Positions 17,769-26,841 of a stretch of DNA of 64,000 bases are shown here, piece after piece. The stretch comes from Haloplanus salinus. GTDB lineage: Archaea; Halobacteriota; Halobacteria; Halobacteriales; Haloferacaceae. The notes under the pieces were generated by a model. The model saw nothing but the letters and a program-made list of their open reading frames with translations. It searched no databases and was not told the origin of the DNA. The translations under genes were made by a program, and so were the position numbers. How positions within the stretch are numbered: position 1 is the stretch's first letter; the number at the start of each line of letters is the position of its first letter. Location of the stretch: assembly GCF_003336245.1 (NCBI RefSeq), contig NZ_QPHM01000001.1:1364001-1428000 (forward strand), given 5' to 3'.

Positions 17769-18592
17769 TGACGGTCGTGGTGAAAATCGGCGGCGCGAAG
17801 GCCGTCGATCCCGCGGGTGCCGTCACGGACATCGCGGGCCTCGTCGACGACGGCGAGCCCGTCGCCGTCGTCCATGGCGGCTCCACCGCCGTCGACGACG
17901 TGCTTTCCCGGCTGGGAATCGATCCCACGTACGTCGAGACACCGGGCGGCGTCGTCGGTCGGTTCACGGACGAGGCGACGATGGAGGCGTTCACGATGGC
18001 GATGGGTCGCGTGAACAGCGACCTCGTCGCGACGTTCCGCGAGGCGGGCGTCGACGCCGTCGGTCTCTCGGGGGTCGACGGCGGCCTCGTCACCGGCCCG
18101 CGGAAGTCCGCGGTCCGCGTGGTCGAGGACGGCACGAAGAAGATCAAACGCGGCGATCACTCGGGGAAGATCGAGTCGGTGAACGCCGACCTGCTGGAGG
18201 CGTTACTGGGCGACGGTTACACGCCCGTCGTGGGGCCGCCGATGCTCGCCGACGACGGCGTGGCGGTCAACACGGACGCCGACCGCGTGGCCGCGGCGGT
18301 GGCGGGCGCCCTCGGCGCGACGCTGGTCGTCCTCACCGACGTGGCGGGCGTCTACGCCGATCCGGACGACCCGTCGACCCTGATCGAGTCGGTGACGACG
18401 CCCGCGGAGTACGACGCACTCACCGACGCTGCGGAGGGGTTCATGACGAAGAAGGTCATGGCCGCCACCGAGGCCCTGGAGTCGGGGGCGAGCGAGGTGA
18501 TCGTCGCCGACGCCAACGCCGACGCGCCCGTCACGGCAGCACTGGGGGAAAGCGGTACACACATTCGTCCGAATGCATTAGAAGGGCCATGA
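17768..18592 (+). CDS. argB: [LysW]-glutamate kinase (amino-acid kinase family)
   Basis: The 274-residue kinase phosphorylates the side-chain carboxyl of carrier-bound glutamate. It has the amino-acid-kinase N-terminal loop VVKIGGAK, the substrate loop VVHGGSTAVDDVL, the C-terminal nucleotide region VVLTDVAGVYADPDDPSTLI, and the EGFMTKKVMAATEALESGASEVIVAD segment read in two parts. Start and stop overlap its neighbours (TGATG before, ATGA after), so translation is probably coupled across the operon. Confidence 0.95.
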   Translation: MTVVVKIGGAKAVDPAGAVTDIAGLVDDGEPVAVVHGGSTAVDDVLSRLGIDPTYVETPGGVVGRFTDEATMEAFTMAMGRVNSDLVATFREAGVDAVGLSGVDGGLVTGPRKSAVRVVEDGTKKIKRGDHSGKIESVNADLLEALLGDGYTPVVGPPMLADDGVAVNTDADRVAAAVAGALGATLVVLTDVAGVYADPDDPSTLIESVTTPAEYDALTDAAEGFMTKKVMAATEALESGASEVIVADANADAPVTAALGESGTHIRPNALEGP

Positions 18593-19710
18593 GCGGGTTC
18601 GTCTTCTCGGAGAAACCCATCGGTATCGAACGCGGGGAAGGGGCCACCCTCTACGCCGACGACGGCACGGAGTACCTCGACTTCGGCGCGAGCTACGCCG
18701 TCACGCCGGTCGGCCACTGCCACCCGCGGGTCGTCGACGCCGTGAAAGCGCAGGTCGAGGACCTCATGTACGTCCAGGCGTCATACCCCGTCGAAGCGCG
18801 GACGGAGCTGTACGAGAAACTGGCGACGGTGTCGCCGCCGGGGCTCGACAACGTCTGGCTCTGTAACTCGGGCACCGAGGCGAACGAGGCGGCGATCAAG
18901 TTCGCGCGCAACGCCACGGGACGGAGCAAGATCGTCGCCACGCGGCGTGGCTTCCACGGCCGGACCCTCGGCGCCCTCGCGATGACGTGGAAGGACAAGT
19001 ACAAGAAGCCGTTCGAACCCCTGATCGACGGCGTCGAGTTCGTCTCCTACGGGGACAGCGAGGAACTCGCCGAAGCGGTGGACGAGGAGACGGCCGCCGT
19101 GTTCCTCGAACCCATCCAGGGCGAAGGCGGCATCCACCCCGCCGACGAGGGGTATCTACACGCGGCGCGGTCGCTCACCCGGAAGGCCGGCGCCGCCCTC
19201 GTCTTCGACGAGATTCAGACCGGCGTCGGCCGCACGGGGACGCTCTGGGCCTGCGAGCGCTCCCAAGTGTCGCCGGACATCCTCACGACGGCCAAGGGCA
19301 TCGCCAGCGGGCTTCCCCTCGGCGCGACGGTATGTGCGGACTGGATCGCCGACGCCGATCCCGAACACGGCTCGACGTTCAGCGGCGGGCCGGTCGTCTG
19401 TGCGGCCGCCAACGCCACCCTCGACGTCGTCGTCGAGGAGGACCTCCCGACGCGGGCCGCCGACGTCGGGAGTTACCTCATGGAGTCTATCGAGGCCGCC
19501 GACCTGCCGATCCGCGAGGTTCGGGGAGAGGGGCTGATGATCGGGCTGGAGGTGAAGCGGGGGTCGAACCGCCTGCTCCGTGACCTCGCGCTGAACGAGC
19601 AGGTGCTCGCGCTCCCCGCCGGGCGGACGGTGCTTCGTCTGCTGCCGCCGCTGACCATCGGCGAAGAGCACGCCGACCGGTTCGTCGAATCGCTGGAGGC
19701 GGTGTTATGA
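18589..19710 (+). CDS. argD: [LysW]-ornithine aminotransferase
   Basis: The 373-residue PLP-dependent class III aminotransferase converts the carrier-bound semialdehyde to ornithine. Marks are the NSGTEANEAAIKFAR cofactor loop, FHGRTLGALAMTWK, the LVFDEIQTGVGRTG segment with the cofactor-binding Asp, and the PLP lysine in TTAKGIASGLPLG. It overlaps argB by four bases and argE by four bases. Some archaeal ArgD enzymes also serve lysine synthesis; in a haloarchaeon, arginine is the likely product. Confidence 0.95.
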   Translation: MSGFVFSEKPIGIERGEGATLYADDGTEYLDFGASYAVTPVGHCHPRVVDAVKAQVEDLMYVQASYPVEARTELYEKLATVSPPGLDNVWLCNSGTEANEAAIKFARNATGRSKIVATRRGFHGRTLGALAMTWKDKYKKPFEPLIDGVEFVSYGDSEELAEAVDEETAAVFLEPIQGEGGIHPADEGYLHAARSLTRKAGAALVFDEIQTGVGRTGTLWACERSQVSPDILTTAKGIASGLPLGATVCADWIADADPEHGSTFSGGPVVCAAANATLDVVVEEDLPTRAADVGSYLMESIEAADLPIREVRGEGLMIGLEVKRGSNRLLRDLALNEQVLALPAGRTVLRLLPPLTIGEEHADRFVESLEAVL

Positions 19711-20780
19711 CCGCGAGCGAGGAAGCACTGTCCGACGTGAGCGGCGCGGAGCTGACCGAGGCACGGCGGCTGCTGGTCGACCTCGTCTCCACTCCCTCGC
19801 CGTCGGGCGAGGAGACCGAAGCCGCCGAGCGCCTCGTCGACTTCTTCGAGGCCCACGGCCGCGAGGCCCGGATCGACGAGGTGGGCAACGTCCACGCGCC
19901 GGCCGACGACGCCGTCCTCCTGACCTCCCACATCGACACCGTGCCGGGCGACATCCCGGTCGAGATTCGGGACGAGGGGGAGGGAGAGGAACTCTGGGGA
20001 CGGGGGAGCGTCGACGCCACCGGCCCGCTCTCGGCGATGGCCGTCGCCGCCGTCGAGACGGGCGTGAGCTTCCTCGGCGTCGTCGGCGAGGAAGTCGACT
20101 CCCGTGGCTCTCGACACGTGATCGAGAGTGACCGCCCGGAGCCCGGCGCCGTCGTCAACGGCGAGCCGAGCGGATGGACGGGCATCACGCTCGGGTATCG
20201 TGGCCTGCTGGCGGGGACGTACGTCGCCACCAGCGAGTCGGGCCACACCTCCCGGCCGGAGAACAACGCGATTCAGGACGCGATGGACTGGTGGTCGCGG
20301 GTCGAAGAGGAGTTCGACCCCGACGAGTACCTCCCGGTCTTCGAGCGAGTGACCTGCAAACCGACGGAGCTCGAAGGGGGCCCCAGCGCGGACGGTCTCT
20401 CCGTCGAGGCGACGCTGGAGGTGCAGTTCCGCGTGCCGCCGAAGTACACCGTCGACGACGTACGGGAGATGGCGGACGGCCAGCTCGACATCGGCACCGT
20501 CCACTGGTACGATCACGTCCCGCCGGTGATGCAGAGCCCCCGTACCGACGCTGCGCGGGCGTTCCGCGCCGCAATCCGGGAGGCGGGTGGCGAGCCGCGT
20601 CTCCTCCGGAAGACGGGGACGGCGGACATGAACGTCTTCGCGTCCGCCTGGGACTGCCCGATGGTTACGTACGGTCCCGGCGATTCGGATCTGGATCACG
20701 CGCCGAACGAGCACCTGTCCCTCGCGGAGTACGACCGCTCCATCGAGGTGTTGATCGACGCCTGTCACCGATTACGATGA
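19707..20780 (+). CDS. argE: [LysW]-ornithine hydrolase (M20 family)
   Basis: The 357-residue metallopeptidase-type enzyme releases ornithine from the LysW carrier. M20 zinc-site features are visible: LLTSHIDTVPG (His and Asp), GRGSVDATGPLSAMA (bridging Asp) and VVGEEVDSRGS (catalytic Glu and metal Glu), then the dimerisation domain and a late metal His in GDSDLDHAPNEH. It overlaps argD and argF by four bases each. In the acetyl-cycle pathway this slot is an acetylornithine deacetylase; the argX neighbour makes the LysW version the better call. Confidence 0.94.
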   Translation: MTASEEALSDVSGAELTEARRLLVDLVSTPSPSGEETEAAERLVDFFEAHGREARIDEVGNVHAPADDAVLLTSHIDTVPGDIPVEIRDEGEGEELWGRGSVDATGPLSAMAVAAVETGVSFLGVVGEEVDSRGSRHVIESDRPEPGAVVNGEPSGWTGITLGYRGLLAGTYVATSESGHTSRPENNAIQDAMDWWSRVEEEFDPDEYLPVFERVTCKPTELEGGPSADGLSVEATLEVQFRVPPKYTVDDVREMADGQLDIGTVHWYDHVPPVMQSPRTDAARAFRAAIREAGGEPRLLRKTGTADMNVFASAWDCPMVTYGPGDSDLDHAPNEHLSLAEYDRSIEVLIDACHRLR

Positions 20781-21673
20781 TCGAAGCGACCGACGTCCTC
20801 GACGTGGACGACCTCACGGCCGGGGACTTGGAGACGGTGTTGGACCGTGCGGCGGCTATCAAGGCCGGCGAGGACGAAAACGAGTTGACTCGCCGGACGC
20901 TCGCGATGGTGTTCGAGAAGCCGAGCACGCGCACCCGCACGTCGTTCGAGACGGCGATGACCCGGCTGGGCGGGCACGCCATCTTCCTCGGCCCGGACGA
21001 CATCCACCTCGGCAGCGGCGAACCCGTCAAAGACACCGCCCGCGCGCTCGCGGGCTACGCCGACGCCATCATGGCGCGGCTGTTCGACCACGCCGACGCC
21101 GAGGAACTCGCCGCATACGCCGACGTGCCCGTGATCAACGGGCTGACCGACGACGCCCACCCCTGTCAGACGCTCGCGGACCTGCTGACGGTCCGCGAGC
21201 GATTCGACGGGTTCGACGACGTGACCGTCGCGTGGGTGGGCGACGGCAACAACGTCGCGCAGTCGTTCGTCCTCGGGGCGGCGCTCGCCGACCTCGACCT
21301 CACGGTGACGACGCCGCCAGAGTACGGCGTCGACGACGACGTGCTGGATCGGGCAGCGGAGCTGGGGCGGACGCCCCGCGTCGTCGACGACCCCGGGGCG
21401 GCCGTCGCCGACGCGGACGTCGTCTACACCGACGTGTGGGTGTCGATGGGCGAGGAGGACGTGCGCGAGGAGAAGCTACGGGCGTTCGAGGGATACCAAT
21501 TGAACGCCGACCTCCTCGCCGGCAACGACGCCTTGGTGATGCACTGCCTGCCCGCCCATCGCGGCGAGGAGGTCACCGACGAGGTGGTCGAGAGCGACCG
21601 GTCGATCGTCTGGCAGCAGGCCGAGAACCGCCTGCACGCGCAGGCGGGCTTGCTGGTCGAGTTGCTGGCGTAG
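20777..21673 (+). CDS. argF: Ornithine carbamoyltransferase
   Basis: The 298-residue enzyme makes citrulline from ornithine and carbamoyl phosphate. It shows the carbamoyl-phosphate loop KPSTRTRTSFE, the DAHPCQTLADLLT segment, the ornithine-contact VWVSMGEE and the HCLPAHRGEEV motif. It is the last gene of the operon; citrulline then returns to ArgG, encoded first. The chosen ATG overlaps the argE stop; a longer in-frame extension lies inside argE and is rejected. No transcription terminator is obvious in the 55-bp gap that follows. Confidence 0.96.
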   Translation: MIEATDVLDVDDLTAGDLETVLDRAAAIKAGEDENELTRRTLAMVFEKPSTRTRTSFETAMTRLGGHAIFLGPDDIHLGSGEPVKDTARALAGYADAIMARLFDHADAEELAAYADVPVINGLTDDAHPCQTLADLLTVRERFDGFDDVTVAWVGDGNNVAQSFVLGAALADLDLTVTTPPEYGVDDDVLDRAAELGRTPRVVDDPGAAVADADVVYTDVWVSMGEEDVREEKLRAFEGYQLNADLLAGNDALVMHCLPAHRGEEVTDEVVESDRSIVWQQAENRLHAQAGLLVELLA

Positions 21674-21728
21674 GGGATCGGTCCGGCTGGCACGCGCGTC
21701 GTGTCGGTCTCGTGCCCGAGCGCGTGTG

Positions 21729-21977
21729 TCACTCCCCCTGTTCGACCTCGAAGATTTCGTCCGCAGTGAGTCCGTGGGCTTCGCGGTGGACTTTCTCACC
21801 CGCCTCCTTGCTGGGGCCTTCGAACAGACAGAAGACTGCTCCTTCGTCCTCGTCCACCCAGTAGTTCAGATATTTCACACCGTGTTTCTCCTGGGTTTCG
21901 ACGTCTTTCTTGTGAGCTTCTACGACGTCCTCGACGCTCGCATCCACGTTTCTGTGGACGTCCATGTAGAGTGGCAT
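21729..21977 (-). CDS. DUF4242 small protein
   Basis: The 82-residue protein begins PLYMDVHRNVDASVEDVVEA and has the ferredoxin-like dimeric DUF4242 pattern, including KYLNYWVDEDEGAVFCLFEG with one cysteine, and a conserved Glu/His-containing C-terminal part (HREAHGLTADEIFEV). A Streptomyces member binds nickel; metal binding here is not shown. It is convergent with argF, 55 bp away, and stands alone on the minus strand. Function unknown. Confidence 0.75.
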   Translation of the reverse strand: MPLYMDVHRNVDASVEDVVEAHKKDVETQEKHGVKYLNYWVDEDEGAVFCLFEGPSKEAGEKVHREAHGLTADEIFEVEQGE

Positions 21978-22180
21978 GGGGTATCGAACTACGACGCCGC
22001 GAATCGTAAACCGGCCACAATGTTACGCTATGGAGACTATTGATTAATCGAATAACAACGTACCCGTCGAGCGCAGCCGGCGCCGCCGCAATCGATACGG
22101 AACGGCGGCAGTCGTCGGTGAAATCCGACGGCAGGGGCTGTCCCCACCATTCAGCACGGACCGGGCACCGAGACGTCGTC

Positions 22181-23257
22181 TTAGACCGGCGTCTCCAGTA
22201 GCTCCCGGATGTGGTCGTCGATGGCCTGCTTGTCCTCCTCGAAGACCCCGAACATCGTGAAGTGGCCCCAGAGACTGGGGATGGGTCGCAGTTCGCTGTC
22301 CGGGATCATCGACTCCTCGTGGGCGCAGTCGCTGACGGGGAAGAACATGTCCTCCTCGAACGGCATGACGAACGTCTTGGCCTCGATGCGGCCGAGCGCG
22401 GCCGCCAAGTCGCCGTCGGTGTTCCGGCTCACGTCCCCGTTCTGCCACTTTTTCGCCATCGTCAGGAGGTCGTTCGGGTCCATTCGCAGGAACCAGTCCT
22501 CCCAGAAGTTGGCCACCAGATCCTCGACGGACGTGAAGCCGGCCCGCTCCCAGGCGCGCTCCTCGTCGTGGTAGAACTGCGTACAGAGCCCCATCACCGA
22601 CCAGATCCGGGCGTGGCGCTTGAGACCCGTGACGACCGCGTGCGGGTCGTCGTAGAAGCCGTCGTTCCACGCCGGATCGGACCGGATGGTCTCCATGTGG
22701 GCGTCGATGAACAACTTGTCGTGGGGCGTCACCTTCGCCGTCCCGGCGATGGGCGCGGCGCGTTTGACCATCTCCGGGAACCGAACCGCCCACTCGTAGG
22801 TCTGCTGGGCGCCCATCGACCAGCCGAGCACGAGCTCCAGTTCCTCGATGCCGAACTCCTCGGTGACCAGTCGGTGCTGGGCGCGGATGTCGTCCTCGAT
22901 GTTCACGTCCGGGAAGTTGCCCATGCCGCCGTCCCGTGGCGGCGTGTTGTGCGGCGACGTGGAGAGCCCGTTGCCCAGTTGGTTGGGCATGATGACGAAG
23001 TACTCCTTCGGGTCGATGGCCATGTCCTCACCCACGTACATCTCCATGTCCCGGTGGGTGCCCGAGTACATGTGTGGGAAGACGATGGCGTTGTCCTTCT
23101 TCTGGTTCAGCTTCCCGTGGGTCTGATACGCCAGTTTACAGTCCGGAATCCGCTGTCCCGACGCGAGTTCGAAGTCGCCCAGGTCGAACAGGTCGAAGTC
23201 GCCGTGTTCGGCCTGCGTGTAGTACTCGTTCGCCAAGTGACGGTTCTCGAGCGTCAT
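22181..23257 (-). CDS. MetX-like alpha/beta hydrolase
   Basis: The 358-residue alpha/beta-hydrolase belongs to the homoserine acetyltransferase-like group: GQRIPDCKLAYQTHGKLN near the N-terminus, MPNQLGNGLSTSPHNTP, the nucleophile elbow LGWSMGAQQTYEW (Ser), a late Asp in FEEDMFFPVSD and a His in SLWGHFTMFG. True MetX enzymes acylate homoserine; this subgroup diverges from them and could be another acyltransferase or an esterase, so no symbol is given. It is monocistronic. A TATA-like TATTAGTTA (read on the minus strand) at 23279-23288 is about 27 bp before the start, so the mRNA is probably leaderless. The 200 bp after its stop hold nothing I can identify. Confidence 0.75.
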   Translation of the reverse strand: MTLENRHLANEYYTQAEHGDFDLFDLGDFELASGQRIPDCKLAYQTHGKLNQKKDNAIVFPHMYSGTHRDMEMYVGEDMAIDPKEYFVIMPNQLGNGLSTSPHNTPPRDGGMGNFPDVNIEDDIRAQHRLVTEEFGIEELELVLGWSMGAQQTYEWAVRFPEMVKRAAPIAGTAKVTPHDKLFIDAHMETIRSDPAWNDGFYDDPHAVVTGLKRHARIWSVMGLCTQFYHDEERAWERAGFTSVEDLVANFWEDWFLRMDPNDLLTMAKKWQNGDVSRNTDGDLAAALGRIEAKTFVMPFEEDMFFPVSDCAHEESMIPDSELRPIPSLWGHFTMFGVFEEDKQAIDDHIRELLETPV

Positions 23258-23474
23258 AAAGTGTTATTCGTTTGAACATAACTAATACTTACCTAACTAT
23301 TTCAGACAGGTTCGGGGCGACGGTCGGACGCGGTATCCGACGGTCGTGCGATGCTATCGCACACTAGCGACGGAGGTATGAAGCGTGATTCATCGTATAT
23401 GAGCCTTGTCGCGCCGTGCGTCGCTCGCGTCCGACTCCCGAACGGAAATGTCGTCGGGCGAACTCGTCACGACC

Positions 23475-23948
23475 ATGTCGACGACGACCGAGACGGTCGG
23501 CGACACTGGCGAACTGAGCGGCAACCACCGGGCGGGCATCCTCGGCGGCATCGTCGGGGCGCTGGCGATGGGGGCGCTCGTCCTCGCGATGAGTCCGCCG
23601 GTGCTGGCGGTGGCGATTCCCTCGCTGTACGGGCTGGCGCCGCCCCCCAATCCCGGCCTCGGGATGGTCGTCCACGTCTCCCACGGCGCGGTGCTGGGCG
23701 TGGTCTTCGCCGGCCTCGTCGGCGCGCTGGGGATCGAAGACACGGCCCGTCGTGTCGGCCTCGGCGTCGCCTGGGGCGTCGTGACGTGGATCGGGCTGGC
23801 GGCACTCGTGATGCCGGTCTGGCTGAGCGTCGTCGGCTCCCCCGCGTCGCCGCCGTTCCCCAACTTCGCGCCCCCGTCGCTGCTGTGGCACGCCGTCTAC
23901 GGCGCGGTGCTCGGCGGCGTCTACACCGTGACGGCGACCCGGGTGTGA
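23475..23948 (+). CDS. Four-helix membrane protein, paralogue of 34564-35058
   Basis: The protein has 157 residues from ATG 23475 (an alternative ATG at 23448 adds nine). After a short polar N-terminus come four hydrophobic helices: GILGGIVGALAMGALVLAM, VVHVSHGAVLGVVFAGLVG, GVAWGVVTWIGLAALVMPVW, and a last one around LLWHAVYGAVLGGVYTV. The motif VMPVWLSVVGSPASPPFPN is shared almost word for word with the paralogue at 34564 (VMPIWLGALGFAGAPPFPN), as is the AIPSLYG/AIPAMYG segment. Relatives are sometimes annotated as histidine kinases, but no kinase motif is present. Two in-membrane histidines are conserved between the copies. Function unknown. Confidence 0.7.
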   Translation: MSTTTETVGDTGELSGNHRAGILGGIVGALAMGALVLAMSPPVLAVAIPSLYGLAPPPNPGLGMVVHVSHGAVLGVVFAGLVGALGIEDTARRVGLGVAWGVVTWIGLAALVMPVWLSVVGSPASPPFPNFAPPSLLWHAVYGAVLGGVYTVTATRV

Positions 23949-23985
23949 CCCCGATACTTTACTTCCGTCACGCGTAACCCGTCCT

Positions 23986-26139
23986 GTGGCAGAAACGGCG
24001 GGGTACGAGCGGTTCTTCCCATACGACCATCCGTATCCGAACCAGCGGGAGGCGATGGACCGCATCGCCAACGCCCTCGGACGCGGCCAGGACGTGTTGC
24101 TGGAGGGCGCACCGGGGACGGGCAAGACGCTCTCGGCGCTCGTGCCGGCGCTTGCCCACGCCCGCGAACACGACCGGACCGTCGTCATCACGACGAACGT
24201 CCACCAGCAGATGCGCCAGTTCGTCGAGGACGCCCGCGCCATCAGGGAGCAGGAGCCGATCCGGGCGGTCGTCTTCAAGGGGAAGGCGTCGATGTGTCAT
24301 CTCGACGTCGGCTACGAGGAGTGCCGGAGCCTCAAGGAGACGACGCGGTCGCTGGTCGAGGCCGAGGCGGACCGGCGCGAACTGGCCGAGCGGAGCGAGG
24401 CGCTCCTCGACGACGTGCGGGCGGGGAGCGAGGAGGCCGGCGAGGCCCGCGCCGCCGTGATGGACGAACTCGAAGCGCTCGAGGAGGAGATCGAGGACCT
24501 CGAAGCCGCGAACGTCTGCGACCACTACCGCGCGAACCTCACCCGCGACACCGACGCCTTCCACGACTGGCTGTTCCAAGACGTGCGGACGCCCGAAGAG
24601 ATCTACGCCTACGCCGACGAGCGTGGCCTCTGTGGCTACGAACTCCTCAAGGAGGGGATGGAGGGTATCGATCTCGCCGTCTGCAACTACCACCACCTGC
24701 TCGATCCGACGATCCGCGAACACTTCTTCCGGTGGCTGGACCGTGATCCGTCGGAGGTGATCACCGTCTTCGACGAGGCACACAACGTCGAGTCGACGGC
24801 GCGGGAACACGCCACGCGGACGTGCTCGGCGCGCACCCTGGAGGGCGCCCTCGCCGAACTCGACGAGGCCGACGACTCGCGGGCGGGGCGGGCGAGAAAC
24901 GTCGTCGAGGCCTTCCAGACCGGCCTCGAAACCGCCGTCGACGACGCCCTCGGCTTCGGCGAGCGAGAACAGGTCGGCGACGACTGGCACGACCTCGCCA
25001 TCGCCAACGACGACCGGCGGGACGACCTGACGCTCGCCTTCCTCGACGCCTACGAGGGCGAGGGGATCGACACGGAGGTCGACCTCGCCTTACAGATCGG
25101 CGAACGGCTGGACGAGGCGTACGAGGAAGCCTACCGCCGTGGCGAGACGACGACCCGGAAGGAGTGCGCCACCCTACAGGCTGCGGGTTTCGTCGCCGAC
25201 TGGATGGGGCACGGCGCGGACCTCGGGCGACACCCCATGGCTGCGGTGCGGCGCGACGCCGGGACGGAAGAGGTGTACGGCCGCGCGGAACTCTACACCT
25301 GCATCCCCCGAGAGGTGACCGAGGGGCTGTTCGACGAGGTGGCCGCGAGCGTCCTGATGAGCGCGACGCTCCGCCCGTTCGACGTGGTCGGGGACGTGCT
25401 CGGCCTGAGCGATCCGGTGACGATGGCCTACGGGTTGGCGTATCCCGAGGAGCGGCGGCGGACGTTCGCCGTCGAGGGACCGGCGCTTTTCGCCAGCGAG
25501 CGTGACGACCCGGAGACGCAGGCGACGGTGGCCGAGACGCTCGCCGACGCCGTACGCATGACGCCCGGCAACACGCTCGTGTTCTGTCCCTCGTACGCGG
25601 AAGCCGAGCGATACCACGACCGCGTCGGCGGCTACCTCGACGAGGCGGGGACGCCCACCGAGGACCTGCGACGGCGGTTCGTCGCGGACGACGACGCCGC
25701 CCTGTTCACGTCCCTCTGGGGCACGCTCGGCGAGGGCGTGAGCTTCGACGGCGACGACGCCCGGACCGTCGTCGTCGTGGGCGTCCCCTACCCGAACCTC
25801 TCGGAACGCCTCGAAGCGGTGCAGGACGCCTACGATCGCGTCTACGACGACCGGCGAGGGGCGGGGTGGCGCTACGCCATCGAGATTCCGACGATCCGCA
25901 AGACCCGGCAGGCGCTCGGCCGGGTGATCCGTTCGCCCGACGACTTCGGCGTCCGGGTGCTGCTGGACAAACGCTACACGCGCGCCGCCCGCGACATGGG
26001 GAAGTACGGCGTCCGCGGCTCGTTCCCGCCCGAGGAGCGGGACGAACTGATCGACGTGGCGCCCGAGAAAGTCAAGTTCGCGATGCTCAACTTCTACGCT
26101 GACCTCGACGCGTACGACGGGGCGCCGCCGACGCCGTAG
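23986..26139 (+). CDS. XPD/DinG-type iron-sulfur DNA helicase
   Basis: The 717-residue superfamily 2 helicase unwinds DNA 5' to 3' in repair. Motif I is GAPGTGKTLSALVP (near residue 41), motif II is VFDEAHNVE (near 262), and motif VI is RQALGRVIRSPDDFG (near 641). Four cysteines placed between motifs I and II (near residues 104, 111, 175 and 211) fit the 4Fe-4S cluster of XPD, FANCJ and DinG. The start is GTG at 23986, 27 bp after a TATA-like TACTTTAC at 23955-23962. A Glu-rich coiled region lies between the second and third cysteines. uvrB in the same window shows that the organism also uses nucleotide-excision repair of the bacterial type. Confidence 0.9.
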   Translation: MAETAGYERFFPYDHPYPNQREAMDRIANALGRGQDVLLEGAPGTGKTLSALVPALAHAREHDRTVVITTNVHQQMRQFVEDARAIREQEPIRAVVFKGKASMCHLDVGYEECRSLKETTRSLVEAEADRRELAERSEALLDDVRAGSEEAGEARAAVMDELEALEEEIEDLEAANVCDHYRANLTRDTDAFHDWLFQDVRTPEEIYAYADERGLCGYELLKEGMEGIDLAVCNYHHLLDPTIREHFFRWLDRDPSEVITVFDEAHNVESTAREHATRTCSARTLEGALAELDEADDSRAGRARNVVEAFQTGLETAVDDALGFGEREQVGDDWHDLAIANDDRRDDLTLAFLDAYEGEGIDTEVDLALQIGERLDEAYEEAYRRGETTTRKECATLQAAGFVADWMGHGADLGRHPMAAVRRDAGTEEVYGRAELYTCIPREVTEGLFDEVAASVLMSATLRPFDVVGDVLGLSDPVTMAYGLAYPEERRRTFAVEGPALFASERDDPETQATVAETLADAVRMTPGNTLVFCPSYAEAERYHDRVGGYLDEAGTPTEDLRRRFVADDDAALFTSLWGTLGEGVSFDGDDARTVVVVGVPYPNLSERLEAVQDAYDRVYDDRRGAGWRYAIEIPTIRKTRQALGRVIRSPDDFGVRVLLDKRYTRAARDMGKYGVRGSFPPEERDELIDVAPEKVKFAMLNFYADLDAYDGAPPTP

Positions 26140-26176
26140 GCGGAACGCATTTGTGCCGGGCACACGGGCCGAACGT

Positions 26177-26800
26177 ATGCGGCGCGGTGCCCTCCCGCTG
26201 ATCCTCGCCGTACTGCTCGCGGGGTGTACGGCCCCGGTAGCCGGGCCCGCGGACACCCCCGAACCGACCGATTCGGTAGCGCCGACGGGGACGCCGCCGC
26301 CGGCGGCCCCCACCCACACCCCTCGGCCCGTCGGCGTCGAGTACGTCGTCCGCGCCGGCTCGCTCCCCGACGAGTTCGAGTCGGTGACCGTCACCTTCCG
26401 CGTGGTCTTCGTCGAGCGAGCCGGGGACATGGGACCGTGCTGGCGCGAGACGTTCTCCGGGCCGTACGAGCCGACGATAACGCCCATCGCCCCGCCGAGC
26501 GGGGAGTGTCACCGCTCGGGGACGGTCACGGTCGACCTCGCCGAACTCGGCGACGGACGCTCGCTCGGGCGACGCACCGCACCCGGTCGGTTCGCCGCGG
26601 GCCACGCCCTGATCGCCACGAACGCGACGGCGACCTACCGGAACGGGACGACGGTGACCGGGCTCCGGGGCGCGAGCGACAAACTCGTCACGACCGTCGA
26701 GGGGCGGCCGAGCGGTCGGCGTCGCGTGACGCTCTCGGTCACGGCCTACGCGGACCGGCCGTACGACTACTGGCTGGTGGCCGAGGACGACGGGGCGTGA
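26177..26800 (+). CDS. Hypothetical secreted lipoprotein
   Basis: The 207-residue protein starts MRRGALPLILAVLLAGC, a short lipoprotein signal with lipobox Cys17; the two arginines directly after Met could use either Sec or Tat. A Pro/Thr linker follows to about residue 55. The remaining domain is beta-rich (VEYVVRAGSLPDEFESVTVTF read in parts) with one Cys pair (CWRE, GECH) that may form a disulfide. I do not recognise the family. It is 37 bp after the helicase gene and 41 bp before the P450 gene; shared transcription is possible. Confidence 0.65.
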   Translation: MRRGALPLILAVLLAGCTAPVAGPADTPEPTDSVAPTGTPPPAAPTHTPRPVGVEYVVRAGSLPDEFESVTVTFRVVFVERAGDMGPCWRETFSGPYEPTITPIAPPSGECHRSGTVTVDLAELGDGRSLGRRTAPGRFAAGHALIATNATATYRNGTTVTGLRGASDKLVTTVEGRPSGRRRVTLSVTAYADRPYDYWLVAEDDGA

Positions 26801-26841
26801 CCGGCCACGCGCTTATGTCGATGCCGGTCTAACGTCGGGCG

